Positions 46,601 through 60,089 of a stretch of DNA of 64,000 nucleotides are shown piece by piece. Position 1 is the stretch's first letter; the number at the start of each line of letters is the position of its first letter. Where the stretch lies: positions 2,116,226 through 2,180,225 of the forward strand of contig OX442415.1 in assembly GCA_949361645.1 (NCBI GenBank), read 5' to 3'. A program made the translations under genes and the position numbers. The notes under the pieces were generated by a model that was not told where the DNA came from, searched no databases, and was given only the letters and a program-made list of their open reading frames with translations. The stretch comes from Spongilla lacustris. Lineage: Eukaryota; Porifera; Demospongiae; Spongillida; Spongillidae.

Positions 46601-49600
46601 GGGTCACCTGTACACCTTACATCTGTGTGGTTAGGAGACATCTCTGTACACCTTATGTATGTGTCGTTAAGGGGTCACCTGTACACCTTACATCTGTGTG
46701 GTTAAGAGTCATCTCGGTATACCTTATGTATGTGCTGTTAAGGGGTCACCTGTACACCGTACGTCTCTGTCGTTAAGAGTCATCTCTGTATACGTTATGA
46801 ATGTGTCGTTAGGGGGTCGCCTGTACACCGTACGTCTCTGTTGTCAAGAGACATCTCTGTACACCTTATGTATGTGTCGTTAAGGGGTCACCTGTACACC
46901 TTACATCTGTGTGGTTAAGAGTCATCTCTATATACCTTATGTATGTGTCGTTAGGGGGTCACCTGTACACCTTACGTCTGTGTGGTTAAGAGTCATCTCT
47001 GTACGCCTTATGTATGTGTCATTAAGGGGTCACCTGTACACCGTACGTCTGTGTGGTTAAGAGTCATCTCTGTACACCTTATGTATGTGTCGTTAAGGGG
47101 TCACCTGTACACCGTACGTCTGTGTGGTTAAGATTCATCTCTGTATGTGTCGTTAAAGAGTCACCTGTGCACCTTACATCTGTGTGGTTAAGAGTCATCT
47201 CTGTACACCTTATGTATGTGTCGTTAAGGGGTCACCTGTACACCTTACATCTGTGTGGTTAAGAGTCATCTCTATATACCTTATGTATGTGTCGTTAGGG
47301 GGTCACCTGTACACCTTACGTCTGTGTGGTTAAGAGTCATCTCTGTACGCCTTATGTATGTGTCATTAAGGGGTCACCTGTACACCGTACGTCTGTGTGG
47401 TTAAGAGTCATCTCTGTACACCTTATGTATGTGTCGTTAAGGGGTCACCTGTACACCGTACGTCTGTGTGGTTAAGATTCATCTCTGTATGTGTCGTTAA
47501 AGAGTCACCTGTGCACCTTACATCTGTGTGGTTAAGAGTCATCTCTGTACACCTTATGTATATGTCGTTAAGGGGTCACCTGTACACCTTACATCTGTGT
47601 GGTTAAGAGTCATCTCTGTATACCTTATGTATGTGTCGTTAAGGGGTCACCTGTACACCGTACGTCTCTGTCGTTAAGAGACATCTCTGTACACCTTATG
47701 TATGTGTCGTTAAGGGGTCACCTGTACACCTTACATCTGTGTGGTTAAGAGTCATCTTGGTATACCTTATGTATGTGTTGTTAAGGGGTCACCTGTACAC
47801 CGTATGTCTCTTTCATTAAGAGTCATCTCTGTATACGTTATGTATGTGTCGTTAGGGGGTCGCCTGTACACCGTACGTCTCTGTGGTTACGAGACATCTC
47901 TGTACACCTTATGCATGTGTCGTTAAGGGGTCACCTGTACACTTTACATCTGTGTGGTTAAGAGTCATCTCTGTATACCTTATGTATGTGTCGTTAAGGG
48001 GTCACCTGTACACCGTACGTCTATGTGGTTATGAGTCATCTCTGTATGTGTCGTTAAAGAGTCACCTGTGCACCTTACATCTGTGTGGTTAAGAGTCATC
48101 TCTGTATACCTTATGTATGTGTCATTAAGGGGTCACCTGTACACCGTACGTCTGTGTGGTTAAGAGTCATCTCTGTACACCTTATGTATGTGTCGTTAAG
48201 GGGTCACCTGTACACCGTACGTCTGTGTGGTTAAGATTCATCTCTGTATGTGTCGTTAAAGAGTCACCTGTGCACCTTACATCTGTGTGGTTAAGAGTCA
48301 TCTCTGTACACCTTATGTATATGTCGTTAAGGGGTCACCTGTACACCTTAAATCTGTGTGGTTAAGAGTCATCTCTGTATACCTTATGTATGTGTCGTTA
48401 AGGGGTCACCTGTACACTGTACGTCTCTGTCGTTAAGAGTCATCTCTGTATACCTTATGTATGTGTCGTTAAGGGGTCACCTGTACACCGTACGTCTCTG
48501 TCGTTAAGAGACATCTCTGTACACCTTATGTATGTGTCGTTAAGGGGTCACCTGTACACCTTACATCTGTGTGGTTAAGAGTCATCTTGGTATACCTTAT
48601 GTATGTGTCGTTAAGGGGTCACCTGTACACCTTACGTTTGTGTGGTTAAGATTCATCTCTGTATGTGTCGTTAAAGAGTCACCTGTGCACCTTACATCTG
48701 TGTGGTTAAGAGTCATCTCTGTACACCTTATGTATATGTCGTTAAGGGGTCACCTGTACACCTTACATCTGTGTGGTTAGGAGACATCTCTGTACACCTT
48801 ATGTATGTGTCGTTAAGGGGTCACCTGTACACCTTACATCTGTGTGGTTAAGAGTCATCTCGGTATACCTTATGTATGTGCTGTTAAGGGGTCACCTGTA
48901 CACCGTACGTCTCTGTCGTTAAGAGTCATCTCTGTATACGTTATGTATGTGTCGTTAGGGGGTCGCCTGTACACCGTACGTCTCTGTCGTCAAGAGACAT
49001 CTCTGTGCACCTTATGTATGTGTCGTTAAGGGGTCACCTGTACACCTTACATCTGTGTGGTTAAGAGTCATCTCTATATACCTTATGTATGTGTCGTTAG
49101 GGGGTCACCTGTACACCTTACGTCTGTGTGGTTAAGAGTCATCTCTGTACGCCTTATGTATGTGTCATTAAGGGGTCACATGTACACCGTACGTCTGTGT
49201 GGTTAAGAGTCATCTCTGTACACCTTATGTATGTGTCGTTAAGGGGTCACCTGTACACCGTACGTCTGTGTGGTTAAGATTCATCTCTGTATGTGTCGTT
49301 AAAGAGTCACCTGTGCACCTTACATCTGTGTGGTTAAGAGTCATCTCTGTACACCTTATGTATGTGTCGTTAAGGGGTCACCTGTACACCTTACATCTGT
49401 GTGGTTAAGAGTCATCTCTATATACCTTATGTATGTATCGTTAGGGGGTCACCTGTACACCTTACGTCTGTGTGGTTAAGAGTCATCTCTGTACGCCTTA
49501 TGTATGTGTCATTAAGGGGTCACCTGTACACCGTACGTCTGTGTGGTTAAGAGTCATCTCTGTACACCTTATGTATGTGTCGTTAAGGGGTCACCTGTAC

Positions 49601-52600
49601 ACCGTACGTCTGTGTGGTTAAGATTCATCTCTGTATGTGTTGTTAAAGAGTCACCTGTGCACCTTACATCTGTGTGGTTAAGAGTCATCTCTGTACACCT
49701 TATGTATATGTCGTTAAGGGGTCACCTGTACACCTTACATCTGTGTGGTTAAGAGTCATCTCTGTATACCTTATGCATATGTCGTTAAGGGGTCACCTGT
49801 ACACCTTACATCTGTGTCGTTAAGAGATATCTCGGTATACCTTATGTATGTGCTGTTAAGGGGTCTCCTGTACACCGTACGTCTCTGTCGTTAAGAGTCA
49901 TCTCTGTATACGTTATGTATGTGTCGTTAGGGGGTCGCCTGTACACCGTGCGTCTCTGTCGTTAAGAGACATCTCTGTACACCTTATGTATGTGTCGTTA
50001 AGGGGTCACCTGTACACCTTATATCTGTGTGGTTAAGACTCATCTCTATATACCTTATGTATGTGTCGTTAGGGGGTCACCTGTACACCTTACGTCTGTG
50101 TGGTTAAGAGTCATCTCTGTACGCCTTATGTATGTGTCATTAAGGGGTCACCTGTACACCGTACGTCTGTGTGGTTAAGAGTCATCTCTGTACACCTTAT
50201 GTATGTGTCGTTAAGGGGTCACCTGTACACCGTACGTCTGTGTGGTTAAGATTCATCTCTGTATGTGTTGTTAAAGAGTCACCTGTGCACCTTACATCTG
50301 TGTGGTTAAGAGTCATCTCTGTACACCTTATGTATATGTCGTTAAGGGGTCACCTGTACACCTTACATCTGTGTGGTTAAGAGTCATCTCTGTATACCTT
50401 ATGCATATGTCGTTAAGGGGTCACCTGTACACCTTACATCTGTGTGGTTAAGAGATATCTCGGTATACCTTACTTATGTGCTGTTAAGGGGTCACCTGTA
50501 CACCGTACGTCTCTGTCGTTAAGAGTCATCTCTGTATACGTTATGTATGTGTCGTTAGGGGGTCGCCTGTACACCGTGCGTCTCTGTCGTTAAGAGACAT
50601 CTCTGTACACCTTATGTATGTGTCGTTAAGGGGTCACCTGTACACCTTACATCTGTGTGGTTAATAGTCATCTCTATATACCTTATGTATGTGTCGTTAG
50701 GGGGTCACCTGTACACCTTACGTCTGTGTGGTTAAGAGTCATCTCTGTACGCCTTATGTATGTGTCATTAAGGGGTCACCTGTACACCGTACGTCTGTGT
50801 GGTTAAGAGTCATCTCTGTACACCTTATGTATGTGTCGTTAAGGGGTCACCTGTACACCGTACGTCTGTGTGGTTAAGATTCATCTCTGTATGTGTCGTT
50901 AAAGAGTCACCTGTGCACCTTACATCTGTGTGGTTAAGAGTCATCTCTGTACACCTTATGTATGTGTCGTTAAGGGGTCACCTGTACACCTTACATCTGT
51001 GTGGTTAAGAGTCATCTCTATATACCTTATGTATGTGTCGTTAGGGGGTCACCTGTACACCTTATGTCTGTGTGGTTAAGAGTCATCTCTGTACGCCTTA
51101 TGTATGTGTCATTAAGGGGTCACCTGTACACCGTACGTCTGTGTGGTTAAGAGTCATCTCTGTACACCTTATGTATGTGTCGTTAAGGGGTCACCTGTAC
51201 ACCGTACGTCTGTGTGGTTAAGATTCATCTCTGTATGTGTCGTTAAAGAGTCACTTGTGCACCTTACATCTGTGTGGTTAAGAGTCATCTCTGTACACCT
51301 TATGTATATGTCGTTAAGGGGTCACCTGTACACCTTAAATCTGTGTGGTTAAGAGTCATCTCTGTATACCTTATGTATGTGTCGTTAAGGGGTCACCTGT
51401 ACACTGTACGTCTCTGTCGTTAAGAGTCATCTCTGTATACCTTATGTATGTGTCGTTAAGGGGTCACCTGTACACCGTACGTCTCTGTCGTTAAGAGACA
51501 TCTCTGTACACCTTATGTATGTGTCGTTAAGGGGTCACCTGTACACCTTACATCTGTGTGGTTAAGAGTCATCTTGGTATACCTTATGTATGTGTCGTTA
51601 AGGGGTCACCTGTACACCTTACGTTTGTGTGGTTAAGATTCATCTCTGTATGTGTCGTTAAAGAGTCACCTGTGCACCTTACATCTGTGTGGTTAAGAGT
51701 CATCTCTGTACACCTTATGTATATGTCGTTAAGGGGTCACCTGTACACCTTACATCTGTGTGGTTAGGAGACATCTCTGTACACCTTATGTATGTGTCGT
51801 TAAGGGGTCACCTGTACACCTTACATCTGTGTGGTTAAGAGTCATCTCGGTATACCTTATGTATGTGCTGTTAAGGGGTCACCTGTACACCGTACGTCTC
51901 TGTCGTTAAGAGTCATCTCTGTATACGTTATGTATGTGTCGTTAGGGGGTCGCCTGTACACCGTACGTCTCTGTCGTCAAGAGACATCTCTGTACACCTT
52001 ATGTATGTGTCGTTAAGGGGTCACCTGTACACCTTACATCTGTGTGGTTAAGAGTCATCTCTATATACCTTATGAATGTGTCGTTAGGGGGTCACCTGTA
52101 CACCTTACGTCTGTGTGGTTAAGAGTCATCTCTGTACGCCTTATGTATGTGTCATTAAGGGGTCACCTGTACACCGTACGTCTGTGTGGTTAAGAGTCAT
52201 CTCTGTACACCTTATGTATGTGTCGTTAAGGGGTCACCTGTACACCGTACGTCTGTGTGGTTAAGATTCATCTCTGTATGTGTCGTTAAAGAGTCACCTG
52301 TGCACCTTACATCTGTGTGGTTAAGAGTCATCTCTGTACACCTTATGTATGTGTCGTTAAGGGGTCACCTGTACACCTTACATCTGTGTGGTTAAGAGTC
52401 ATCTCTATATACCTTATGTATTTGTCGTTAGGGGGTCACCTGTACACCTTACGTCTGTGTGGTTAAGAGTCATCTCTGTACGCCTTATGTATGTGTCATT
52501 AAGGGGTCACCTGTACACCGTACGTCTGTGTGGTTAAGAGTCATCTCTGTACACCTTATGTATGTGTCGTTAAGGGGTCACCTGTACACCGTACGTCTGT

Positions 52601-53404
52601 GTGGTTAAGATTCATCTCTGTATGTGTCGTTAAAGAGTCACCTGTGCACCTTACATCTGTGTGGTTAAGAGTCATCTCTGTACACCTTATGTATATGTCG
52701 TTAAGGGGTCACCTGTACACCTTACATCTTTATGGTTAAGAGTCATCTCTGTATACCTTATGTATGTGTCGTTAAGGGGTCACCTGTACACCGTACGTCT
52801 CTGTCGTTAAGAGACATCTCTGTACATCTTATGTATGTGTCGTTAAGGGGTCACCTGTACACCTTACATCTGTGTGGTTAAGAGTCATCTTGGTATACCT
52901 TATGTATGTGTTGTTAAGGGGTCACCTGTACACCGTATGTCTCTTTCATTAAGAGTCATCTCTGTATACGTTATGTATGTGTCGTTAGGGGGTCGCCTGT
53001 ACACCGTACGTCTCTGTGGTTACGAGACATCTCTGTACACCTTATGCATGTGTCGTTAAGGGGTCACCTGTACACCTTACATCTGTGTGGTTAAGAGTCG
53101 TCTCTGTATACCTTATGTATGTGTCGTTAAGGGGTCACCTGTACACCGTACGTCTGTGTGGTTAAGAGTCATCTCTGTATGTGTCGTTAAAGAGTCACCT
53201 GTGCACCTTACATCTGTGTGGTTAAGAGTCATCTCTGTATACCTTATGTATGTGTCGTTAAGGGGTCACCTGTACACCGTACGTCTGTGTGGTTAAGAGT
53301 CATCTCTGTACACCTTATGTATGTGTCGTTAAGGGGTCACCTGTACACCTTACGTCTGTGTGGTTAAGAGTCATCTCCTTACACCTTATGTATGTGTCGT
53401 TAAG
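40652..53404. repeat. Expanded satellite A array (E4)
   Basis: About 12.75 kb of the 71-bp dimeric unit and its shorter variant, roughly 180 copies. Higher-order structure is clear. An identical 69-codon frame recurs at 41636, 41980, 42608, 43023, 43651, 43995, 44410, 45038, 45666, 46010 and on to 52530, with spacings of 344, 415 and 628 bp. Larger blocks also recur: the pair 47053/47397 reappears at 49199/49543 (2146 bp later) and 52186/52530 (a further 2987 bp). The frames are not genes. Confidence 0.95.
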
Positions 53405-54245
53405 CCCCCATGGCCCTATTTCCCACTACCTATCTACTGCAATTTGTATTCTTTACTGCAAGTTGTATCTGAGGCCCAGGCCATCCCCTACTCAATAGCA
53501 CTCTCAGTCTCCACACAACCAGCCCTCCCACCCACCCACCCCTAAACACCCCTTGTACATATGGTGTAATCAGACTGCCAACAGGCCGGAGAGCTGCCAG
53601 CTGCCACATTACCAGGATTGAATGGGGTCATCACGAAAGTAGACCCCAGCATGTGGAGTGGAACATTGAACTGGAGCCGGCCCCAAACACTGGGGCCAGC
53701 CACAATGGCCCCGTATCCTAGCCCCACACAGTACTAACACCAGCTCCTCACTGCAAATGCATATGAAGCCACTACCTGTGAAACCATTAACCCCCACACT
53801 ACAAGAGGACTTAATGGTAGGGGAACCATCAACTACAAGTGGAGCTACCAGCTCGCATTGGACAAATGGAATACCACCACTGAAGCAGCCTCCATTTGTA
53901 GAGTGTACATACGTGCCTACGTTTGTCTCTTCACACATTTTGTGTTGTAGATCTGAACTACTGTAGACATGTACTTGTACAGAGTAAAATTTTATCAGTG
54001 TGGATGCTGTTAGTGGTGAATATGGTTACCTGCCCTATCGGTACTGATTGCGGTGGGTCTGCACCCGTGGTTGGTTTATATAGACAACAGAGGGCGTTTT
54101 GCCCTACTGGGAACTACTGCACGCAAGTAGCAAAACACGTAGATCTAAGTGCCGTTTTGAATGTCACATAAATTGCACGCACAGTCACAGCTACAATGTG
54201 GCACGATGAAGACATCAGAATTCATGACCACACAAGTGAAGTTAG
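53405..54245 (+). repeat. Left arm of palindromic core (E4)
   Basis: Matches 12356-13202 of E1 with a few differences. It contains the CCCTATCGGTACTGATTGCG block and the GCACGATGAAGACATCAGAA arm. Confidence 0.85.
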
Positions 54246-54402
54246 CAGACCCTACACTGTCAGAGATGTCAACAGATCTAGACATTACCAGTGTAACCCA
54301 GTTTCACCTGTGCCCCACGGCCGCTATATACACTAGCACATACATTTTAGCAGATATACAACAGCCTAGGGCTAGCTATAGGTATACGCAAGTACGTAGT
54401 TG
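54246..54402. other. Loop between the core palindrome arms (E4)
   Basis: Equivalent of 13203-13359 in E1, nearly identical. Confidence 0.7.
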
Positions 54403-55453
54403 ATGGCTAACTCCACTTGTGTGGTAGTGAATTCTGATGTCTTCATCGTGCCACATTGTACATTGTAGCTGTGACTGTGCATGCAATTTATGTGACATTC
54501 AAAACGGCACTTACGTACTCGTACAGTACAGTAGTTCCCAGTAGGGCAAAACGCCCTCTGTTGTCCATATAAACCAACCACGGGTGCAGACCCACCGCAA
54601 TCAGTACCGATAGGGCAGGTAACTATATTCACCACTATATGCATCCACACCAGATAAAATTTACTCTGTACATGTACAAGTACATGTCTACAGTAGTTCA
54701 GATCTACAACACAAAATGTGAGAAAAGACAAACGTAGGCATGTATGTACACTCTACAAATGGAGGCTGCTTCAGTCCATGGTGGTTCCATTTGTCCATTG
54801 CAAGCTGGTAGCTCCACTTGTAGTTGATGGTTCCCCTACCATTAAGTCCTCTTGTAGTGTGGGGGTTAATGGTTTCACAGGTAGTAGCTTCATTTGCATT
54901 TGCAGTGAGGAGCTGGTGTTAGTACTGTGTGAGGCTAGGATAGGGGGGCCATTGTGGCTGGCCCCAGTGTTTGGGGCCGGCTCCAGTTCAATGTTCCACT
55001 CCACATGCTGGGGTCTACTTTTGTGATGACCCCATTCAATCCTGGTAATGTGGCAGCTGGCAGCACTCCGGCCTGTTGGCAGTCTGATTACACCATATGT
55101 AAGAGGGGTGTTTATGGGTGGGTGGGTGGGTGGGTGGGTGGGAGGGCTGGTTGTGTGGAGACTGAGAGTGCTATAGAGTAAGGAATGGCCTGGGCCTCGG
55201 ATACAACTTGCAGTAGAGGAGGATAGGTAGTGGTAGATAGGGACATGGTGGCGAATGTGGCATGCCCAGTGTGAGAGCTGCATTAATGTGGGAGCCCCCA
55301 ATGACCCTGTAGGATTTTTTAGTACCTGGTTGCTCCCTTGCTGGCAGTCTACTGGTGCTAACTGGACATGTAGTGTGGGGCTATTAAGTTAACTTGCATT
55401 AATGGTTCTGTCCGCATGAAGTGAGGGAGCTGACCTGATTCGACCCTCGGCCA
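54403..55453 (-). repeat. Right arm of palindromic core plus E2-like tail (E4)
   Basis: Equivalent of 13360-14410 in E1; inverted partner of 53405-54245 over its first 840 bp, followed by E2-like sequence. Confidence 0.8.
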
Positions 55454-58400
55454 ATACAGGGTGTAAATGGGACCAATGCATTGACCACACAACAGACACA
55501 CATACAGAGTGTAAATGCGGGGATCATTCATTTGGCCCCACAACAGACACAAGCACAGGGTATAAATGGGATCATGGATTTGAACACAAGTACAGGGTGT
55601 AAATCGCACCAAGGATTTGACCCCACAACAGACAAAAGTACAGGGTGTAAATGGGACCATGGATTTGATCACAAGTAAAAGGGGTGTAAATCAGACCATG
55701 GATTTGACCCACAACAGACACAAGTACAGGGTGTAAATGGGACCATATATTTGATTACAAGTACAGGGTGTAAATCAGACCATGGATTTGACCCCAGAAC
55801 AGACAAAAGTACAAGGTGTAAATGGAGCATGAGTTTGACCCCACAACAGACACGAGTACTCAAGTACAGGATGGGACCATGGATTTGATCACAAGTACAA
55901 GGTGTAAATCAGACCATGGATTAACCCCACAACAGACAAAAGTACAGGTGTAAATGCGAGCATGAGTTTGACCCCACAACAGACAAAAGTACAAGGGTGT
56001 AAATGGGACCAAGCATTTGACCCCACAACATACACAAATACAGGGTGTAAATGGGACCATGGATTTGATCATAAGTACAAACTGGGTATAAATGGGACCA
56101 TGGATTTGATCACAAGTACAAGGTGTAAATCGGACCATGAATTTGATCACAAGTACAGTGTGTAAATGAGACCATGGATTTGATCACAAGTACAGGATGT
56201 AAATGGAACCATGGTTCTGACCCCACAACAGACACAAGAACAAGGTGTAAAAGGGACCATGAATTTGACCCCACAACAGACACACGTAAAGGGTGTAAAT
56301 GGGACCATAGTTTTGACCCTAAAACATATTTAAGTACAGGGTGTAAATGGAACCATGGATTTGACCCCACAGCATACACAAGTACAGGGTGTAAATGGGA
56401 CCATGGATTTGATCTTAAAACAGACTCAACTACAGGGTGTAAATGGGAGCATGAGTTTGACCCACAACAGACACAAGTACAGGGTGTAAATGGGACCAAT
56501 GAATTTACCCCACAACAGACACAAATACAGAGTGCAAATGGGACCATGGATTTGATCAAAAGTACAGGGTGTAAATGGGACCAATGAATTGACCCTAAAT
56601 AAACTCAAGTACAGGGTGTAAATGGGACCATAGGCTTGACCCTAAAACAGACTCAAGTACAGGGTGTAAATGGGACCATAGGTTTGACCCTAAAACAGAC
56701 TCAAGTACAGGGTGTAAATGGGAGCATGAGTTTGACCCACAACAGACAAAGTAAAGGGTGTAAATGGGACCATGGATTTCATCACAAGTACAGGGTGTAA
56801 ATGAGACCATGGATTTGACCCCACAGCATACTCAAGTACAGGGTGTAAATGGGACCATGGATTTCATCACAACTACAGGGTGTAAATCAGACCATGGATT
56901 TGACCCCACAACAGACAAAAGTACAGGTCTAAATGGGAGTATGAGTTTGACCCCATAATAGACACAAGTACAGGGTGTAAATGGGACCATGCATTTGACC
57001 CCACAACAGACAGAAGTACAGGGTTAAATGGGAGCATGGATTAGATCTCACAACAGACACAAGTACAGTGTGTAAATGGGACCAAGGATTTGATCACACG
57101 TACAGGGTGTAAATCGGACCATGGATTTGATCACAAGTACAGGGTGTAAATCGGACCATGGATTTGATCACAAGTACAGGGTGTAAATCGGACCACAGAT
57201 TTGAACCCACAAAAGACACAAGTACAGGGTGTAAATGTGACCATGGATTTGATCACAGGTACAGGGTGTAAATGGGACCATGGATTTGACTCCGCAACAG
57301 ACACATACAACATGTATATCCCACAATAGACACAACAAGTACAGGGTGTAAATGGGACCAAGGATTTCATCACAAGTACAGGGTGTAAATCAGACCATGG
57401 ATTTGACCCCACAACAGACAAAAGTACAGGTCTAAATGGGAGTATGAGTTTGACCCCACAACAGACACAAGTACAGGGTGTAAAAGGAACCATGGATTTG
57501 ACCCCACAGCATACTCAAGTACAGGGTGTAAATGGGACCATGGATTTGACCCCACAATAGACACAAGTACAGGGTGTAAATGGGACCATGCATTTGACCC
57601 CACAACAGACAGAAGTACAGGGTTAAATGGGACCATGGATTAGATCTCACAACAGACACAAGTACAGTGTGTAAATGGACCAAGGATTTGATCACACGTA
57701 CAGGGTGTAAATCGGACCATGGATTTGATCACAAGTACAGGGTGTAAATCGGACAATGGATTTGATCACAAGTACAGGGTGTAAATCGGACCACGGATTT
57801 GAACCCACAACAGACACAAGTACAGGGTGTAAATGTGACCATGGATTAGATCACAGGTACAGGGTCTAAATGGGACCATGGATTTGACTCCGCAACAGAC
57901 AAAAGTACTGGGTGTAAATGGGACCAATGAATTGACGCTAAACAGACTCAAGTATAGGGTGTAAATGGAACCATAGATTTGACCCTAAAACAGACTCAAG
58001 TACAGGGTGTAAATGGGACTATGGATTTGACCCCACAACAGACACAAGTACAGGGTGTAAAAGGAACCATGGATTTGACCCCACAGCATACTCAAGTACA
58101 GGGTGTAAATGGGAGCATGGATTTGACCCCACAATTGACACAAGTACAGGGTGTAAATGGGACCATAGATTTGAGCCTAAACAGACTCAAGTACAGTGTG
58201 TAAATGTGATCATGCATTTGACCCCACAACAGACACAAGTACAGGACCATGGATTTGACCCCACAATAGATACACCTACAGTGTGTAAATGGGACCATGC
58301 ATTTGACACTAAACAGACACAAGTACAGGGTGTAAATGGGACCATGGATTTGACCCCAAGTACAGGTTGTACATATAAATGGACCATGGATTTGATCCCA

Positions 58401-58549
58401 CAACAGAGGATGTAAATGGACCATGGATTTGATCCCACAACCCAGGATACGATGTAAATGGATCATGGATTTGATCCCACAACAGAGGATGTAAATGGAC
58501 CATGGATTTGATCCCACAACAGACACAAGTGCAGGGTGTAAATGGGACC
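55454..58549 (+). repeat. Satellite B array, 48-bp unit (E4)
   Basis: About 64 copies of the same unit as in E1, with the same order of variant copies. The array is about 316 bp shorter than in E1, most visibly because a block corresponding to about 15870-16120 of E1 is missing near 56850. Open frames are repeat-derived. Confidence 0.95.
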
Positions 58550-58588
58550 ACCGTCGTCACTGTACTAGCATAAATCTAGTAACCTTTC

Positions 58589-58672
58589 TCACGATCGTCG
58601 TATTCGCACCGCTCGAACTTCACGTCCGCCGATTGAAACTCTTATGACCTTGTCTTCAGTTGACGGCGCCAT
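58589..58672 (-). pseudogene. Relic of transposase gene start at right end of E4
   Basis: Identical in form to 17862-17945 of E1: minus-strand ATG at 58672, MAPSTEDKVIRVSIGG, stop after 27 codons. An intact element therefore has the real gene start at its left end and a fossil one at its right end, pointing inward towards each other. Confidence 0.75.
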
Positions 58673-58770
58673 AAAGTTTATGTACGCAGAAGATAACGAA
58701 ATAGGGATCGAATAGTATAACAACTGCATGTGAGTCCGACCGGGAGATGGATTCACGTATCCAGCGCAGA

Positions 58771-59245
58771 GTAGGTGTGGCTCTAAGTTATCCAAGTGTC
58801 AGCCCACAGGAAGTAGTTGCATATTCATGTATTTGGTGCATGGAAGCGGGTCACGCACGTACAACGGCGCGATTCGAGCGGGAAACTTGTAGCAACTTTG
58901 CGCCGCTGTATCTCCGTAACGGATGACATAAAAATTAACGAACAGAACAAATCGATAGGTATACGACCTCTCTACCTACAAACCGAATTTGAAGCGATTT
59001 GATTACTCCTACAGAAAGTTATGGCAGGTTTGAACCCACAGGGGTATCGGACGTTGCAATACTGGCACGGAGGAAGTACAAGACCCCAAAATGTATTTTA
59101 CCATAGAGAAATGGTGTAGTATAAAGTGTTAAAAATAAGAAGTTGATAGCTTCAACCGTTCGGAAGATATAGCGATTCAAAAGAGAAGCATTTTTATAAC
59201 ATTTTATATATATAAACGAAGGGCCATTTTCGTGGAAACTGTCCC
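58771..59245 (-). repeat. E4 right terminal inverted repeat
   Basis: Almost identical to 18040-18514 and inverted relative to 35966-36431. Confidence 0.9.
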
Positions 59246-59261
59246 ATATATATATATATAT
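59246..59261. repeat. (AT)8 junction between E4 and E5
   Basis: Sixteen alternating AT bases between the CCC end of E4 and the GGG start of E5. Confidence 0.9.
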
Positions 59262-60083
59262 GGGAAAGTTTACGAGAAAAGGGACCTAGCGTGTATTATA
59301 AAAAAGTATAATAAAAATGCATTACGTTTGATTTGCTATAACTTCCGAACAGTTAACGCTATCAACTTTCTATTTTCAACACTTCATACTGCACCATTTC
59401 TCTATGGTAAAATACATTTTGGAGTCTTGCACTTGCTCCATGTCAGTATTGCAACGTTCGATACCCCACTGGGTTCAAACCCGCCATTACTTTCGGTAGG
59501 AGTAATCAATTCGCTTCAAATTCGGTTTGTAGCTAGAGAGGTCCTATACCTATCGATTTGTTCTGTTCGTTAATTTTTATGCCATCTGTTACGGAGATAC
59601 AGTTGAACAAACTACGTGCACGTTTTCCCGCTTGATTCGCGCCAATGTTATAATCCCCGCCTCCCCATACATTGAGCGGAACGCAATTTGCCCAAATCAT
59701 TGGCGCGAATCGAGCGCGAAAATGGGCACGTAGTTTGTTCAACTGTATCTCCGTAATGGATGGCATAAAAATCAACGAACATAACAAATCGATAGGTATA
59801 GGACCTCTCTACCTACAAACCGAATTTGAAGCGAATTGATTACTCCTACCGAAAGTTATGGCGGGTTTGAACCCAGTGGGGTATCGAACGTTGCAATACT
59901 GACACGGAGCAAGTGCAAGACTCCTTAATGTATTTTACCATAGAGAAATGGTGCAGTATGAAGTGTTGAAAATAGGAAGGTGATAACGTTAACTGTTCGG
60001 AAGTTATAGCAAATCAAACGTAATGCATTTTAATTATACTTTTTTATAATAAACGCTAGGTCCCTTTTCTCGTAAACTTTCCC
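59262..60083. mobile_element. E5: 822-bp palindromic MITE-like element
   Basis: The arms 59262-59647 and 59698-60083 are reverse complements around a 50-bp loop. The tips differ from the rest (GGGAAAGTTTACGAGAAAAG and its complement), but the inner blocks (AAAATACATTTTGGAGTCTT, CTGTTCGTTAATTTTTATG) are the family ones. It has no coding capacity and consists of two terminal repeats placed back to back. Confidence 0.9.
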
Positions 60084-60089
60084 ATATAT
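60084..60089. repeat. (AT)3 junction between E5 and E6
   Basis: Six bases, ATATAT: the shortest junction, and so the upper limit for the minimal target duplication or spacer. Confidence 0.85.

Larger units (their letters stand above)
35966..59245 (+). mobile_element. E4: 23.3-kb transposon with intact gene
   Basis: The ends are GGGACAGTTTCC at 35966 and GGAAACTGTCCC at 59245. Same orientation and order as E1. The coordinate offset to E1 is +31791 at the gene start, rises by about 9.1 kb across satellite A, falls by about 316 bp across satellite B, and is +40731 at the right end. The gene is intact, so this is the best candidate in the window for an autonomous member. Most of its length is satellite DNA. 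Confidence 0.92.

Noticed and set aside
4175..59245. LTR retrotransposon, Helitron or Polinton-type element
   Set aside because: The repeats are inverted, not direct; no reverse transcriptase, integrase, rolling-circle helicase or polymerase B gene is present.
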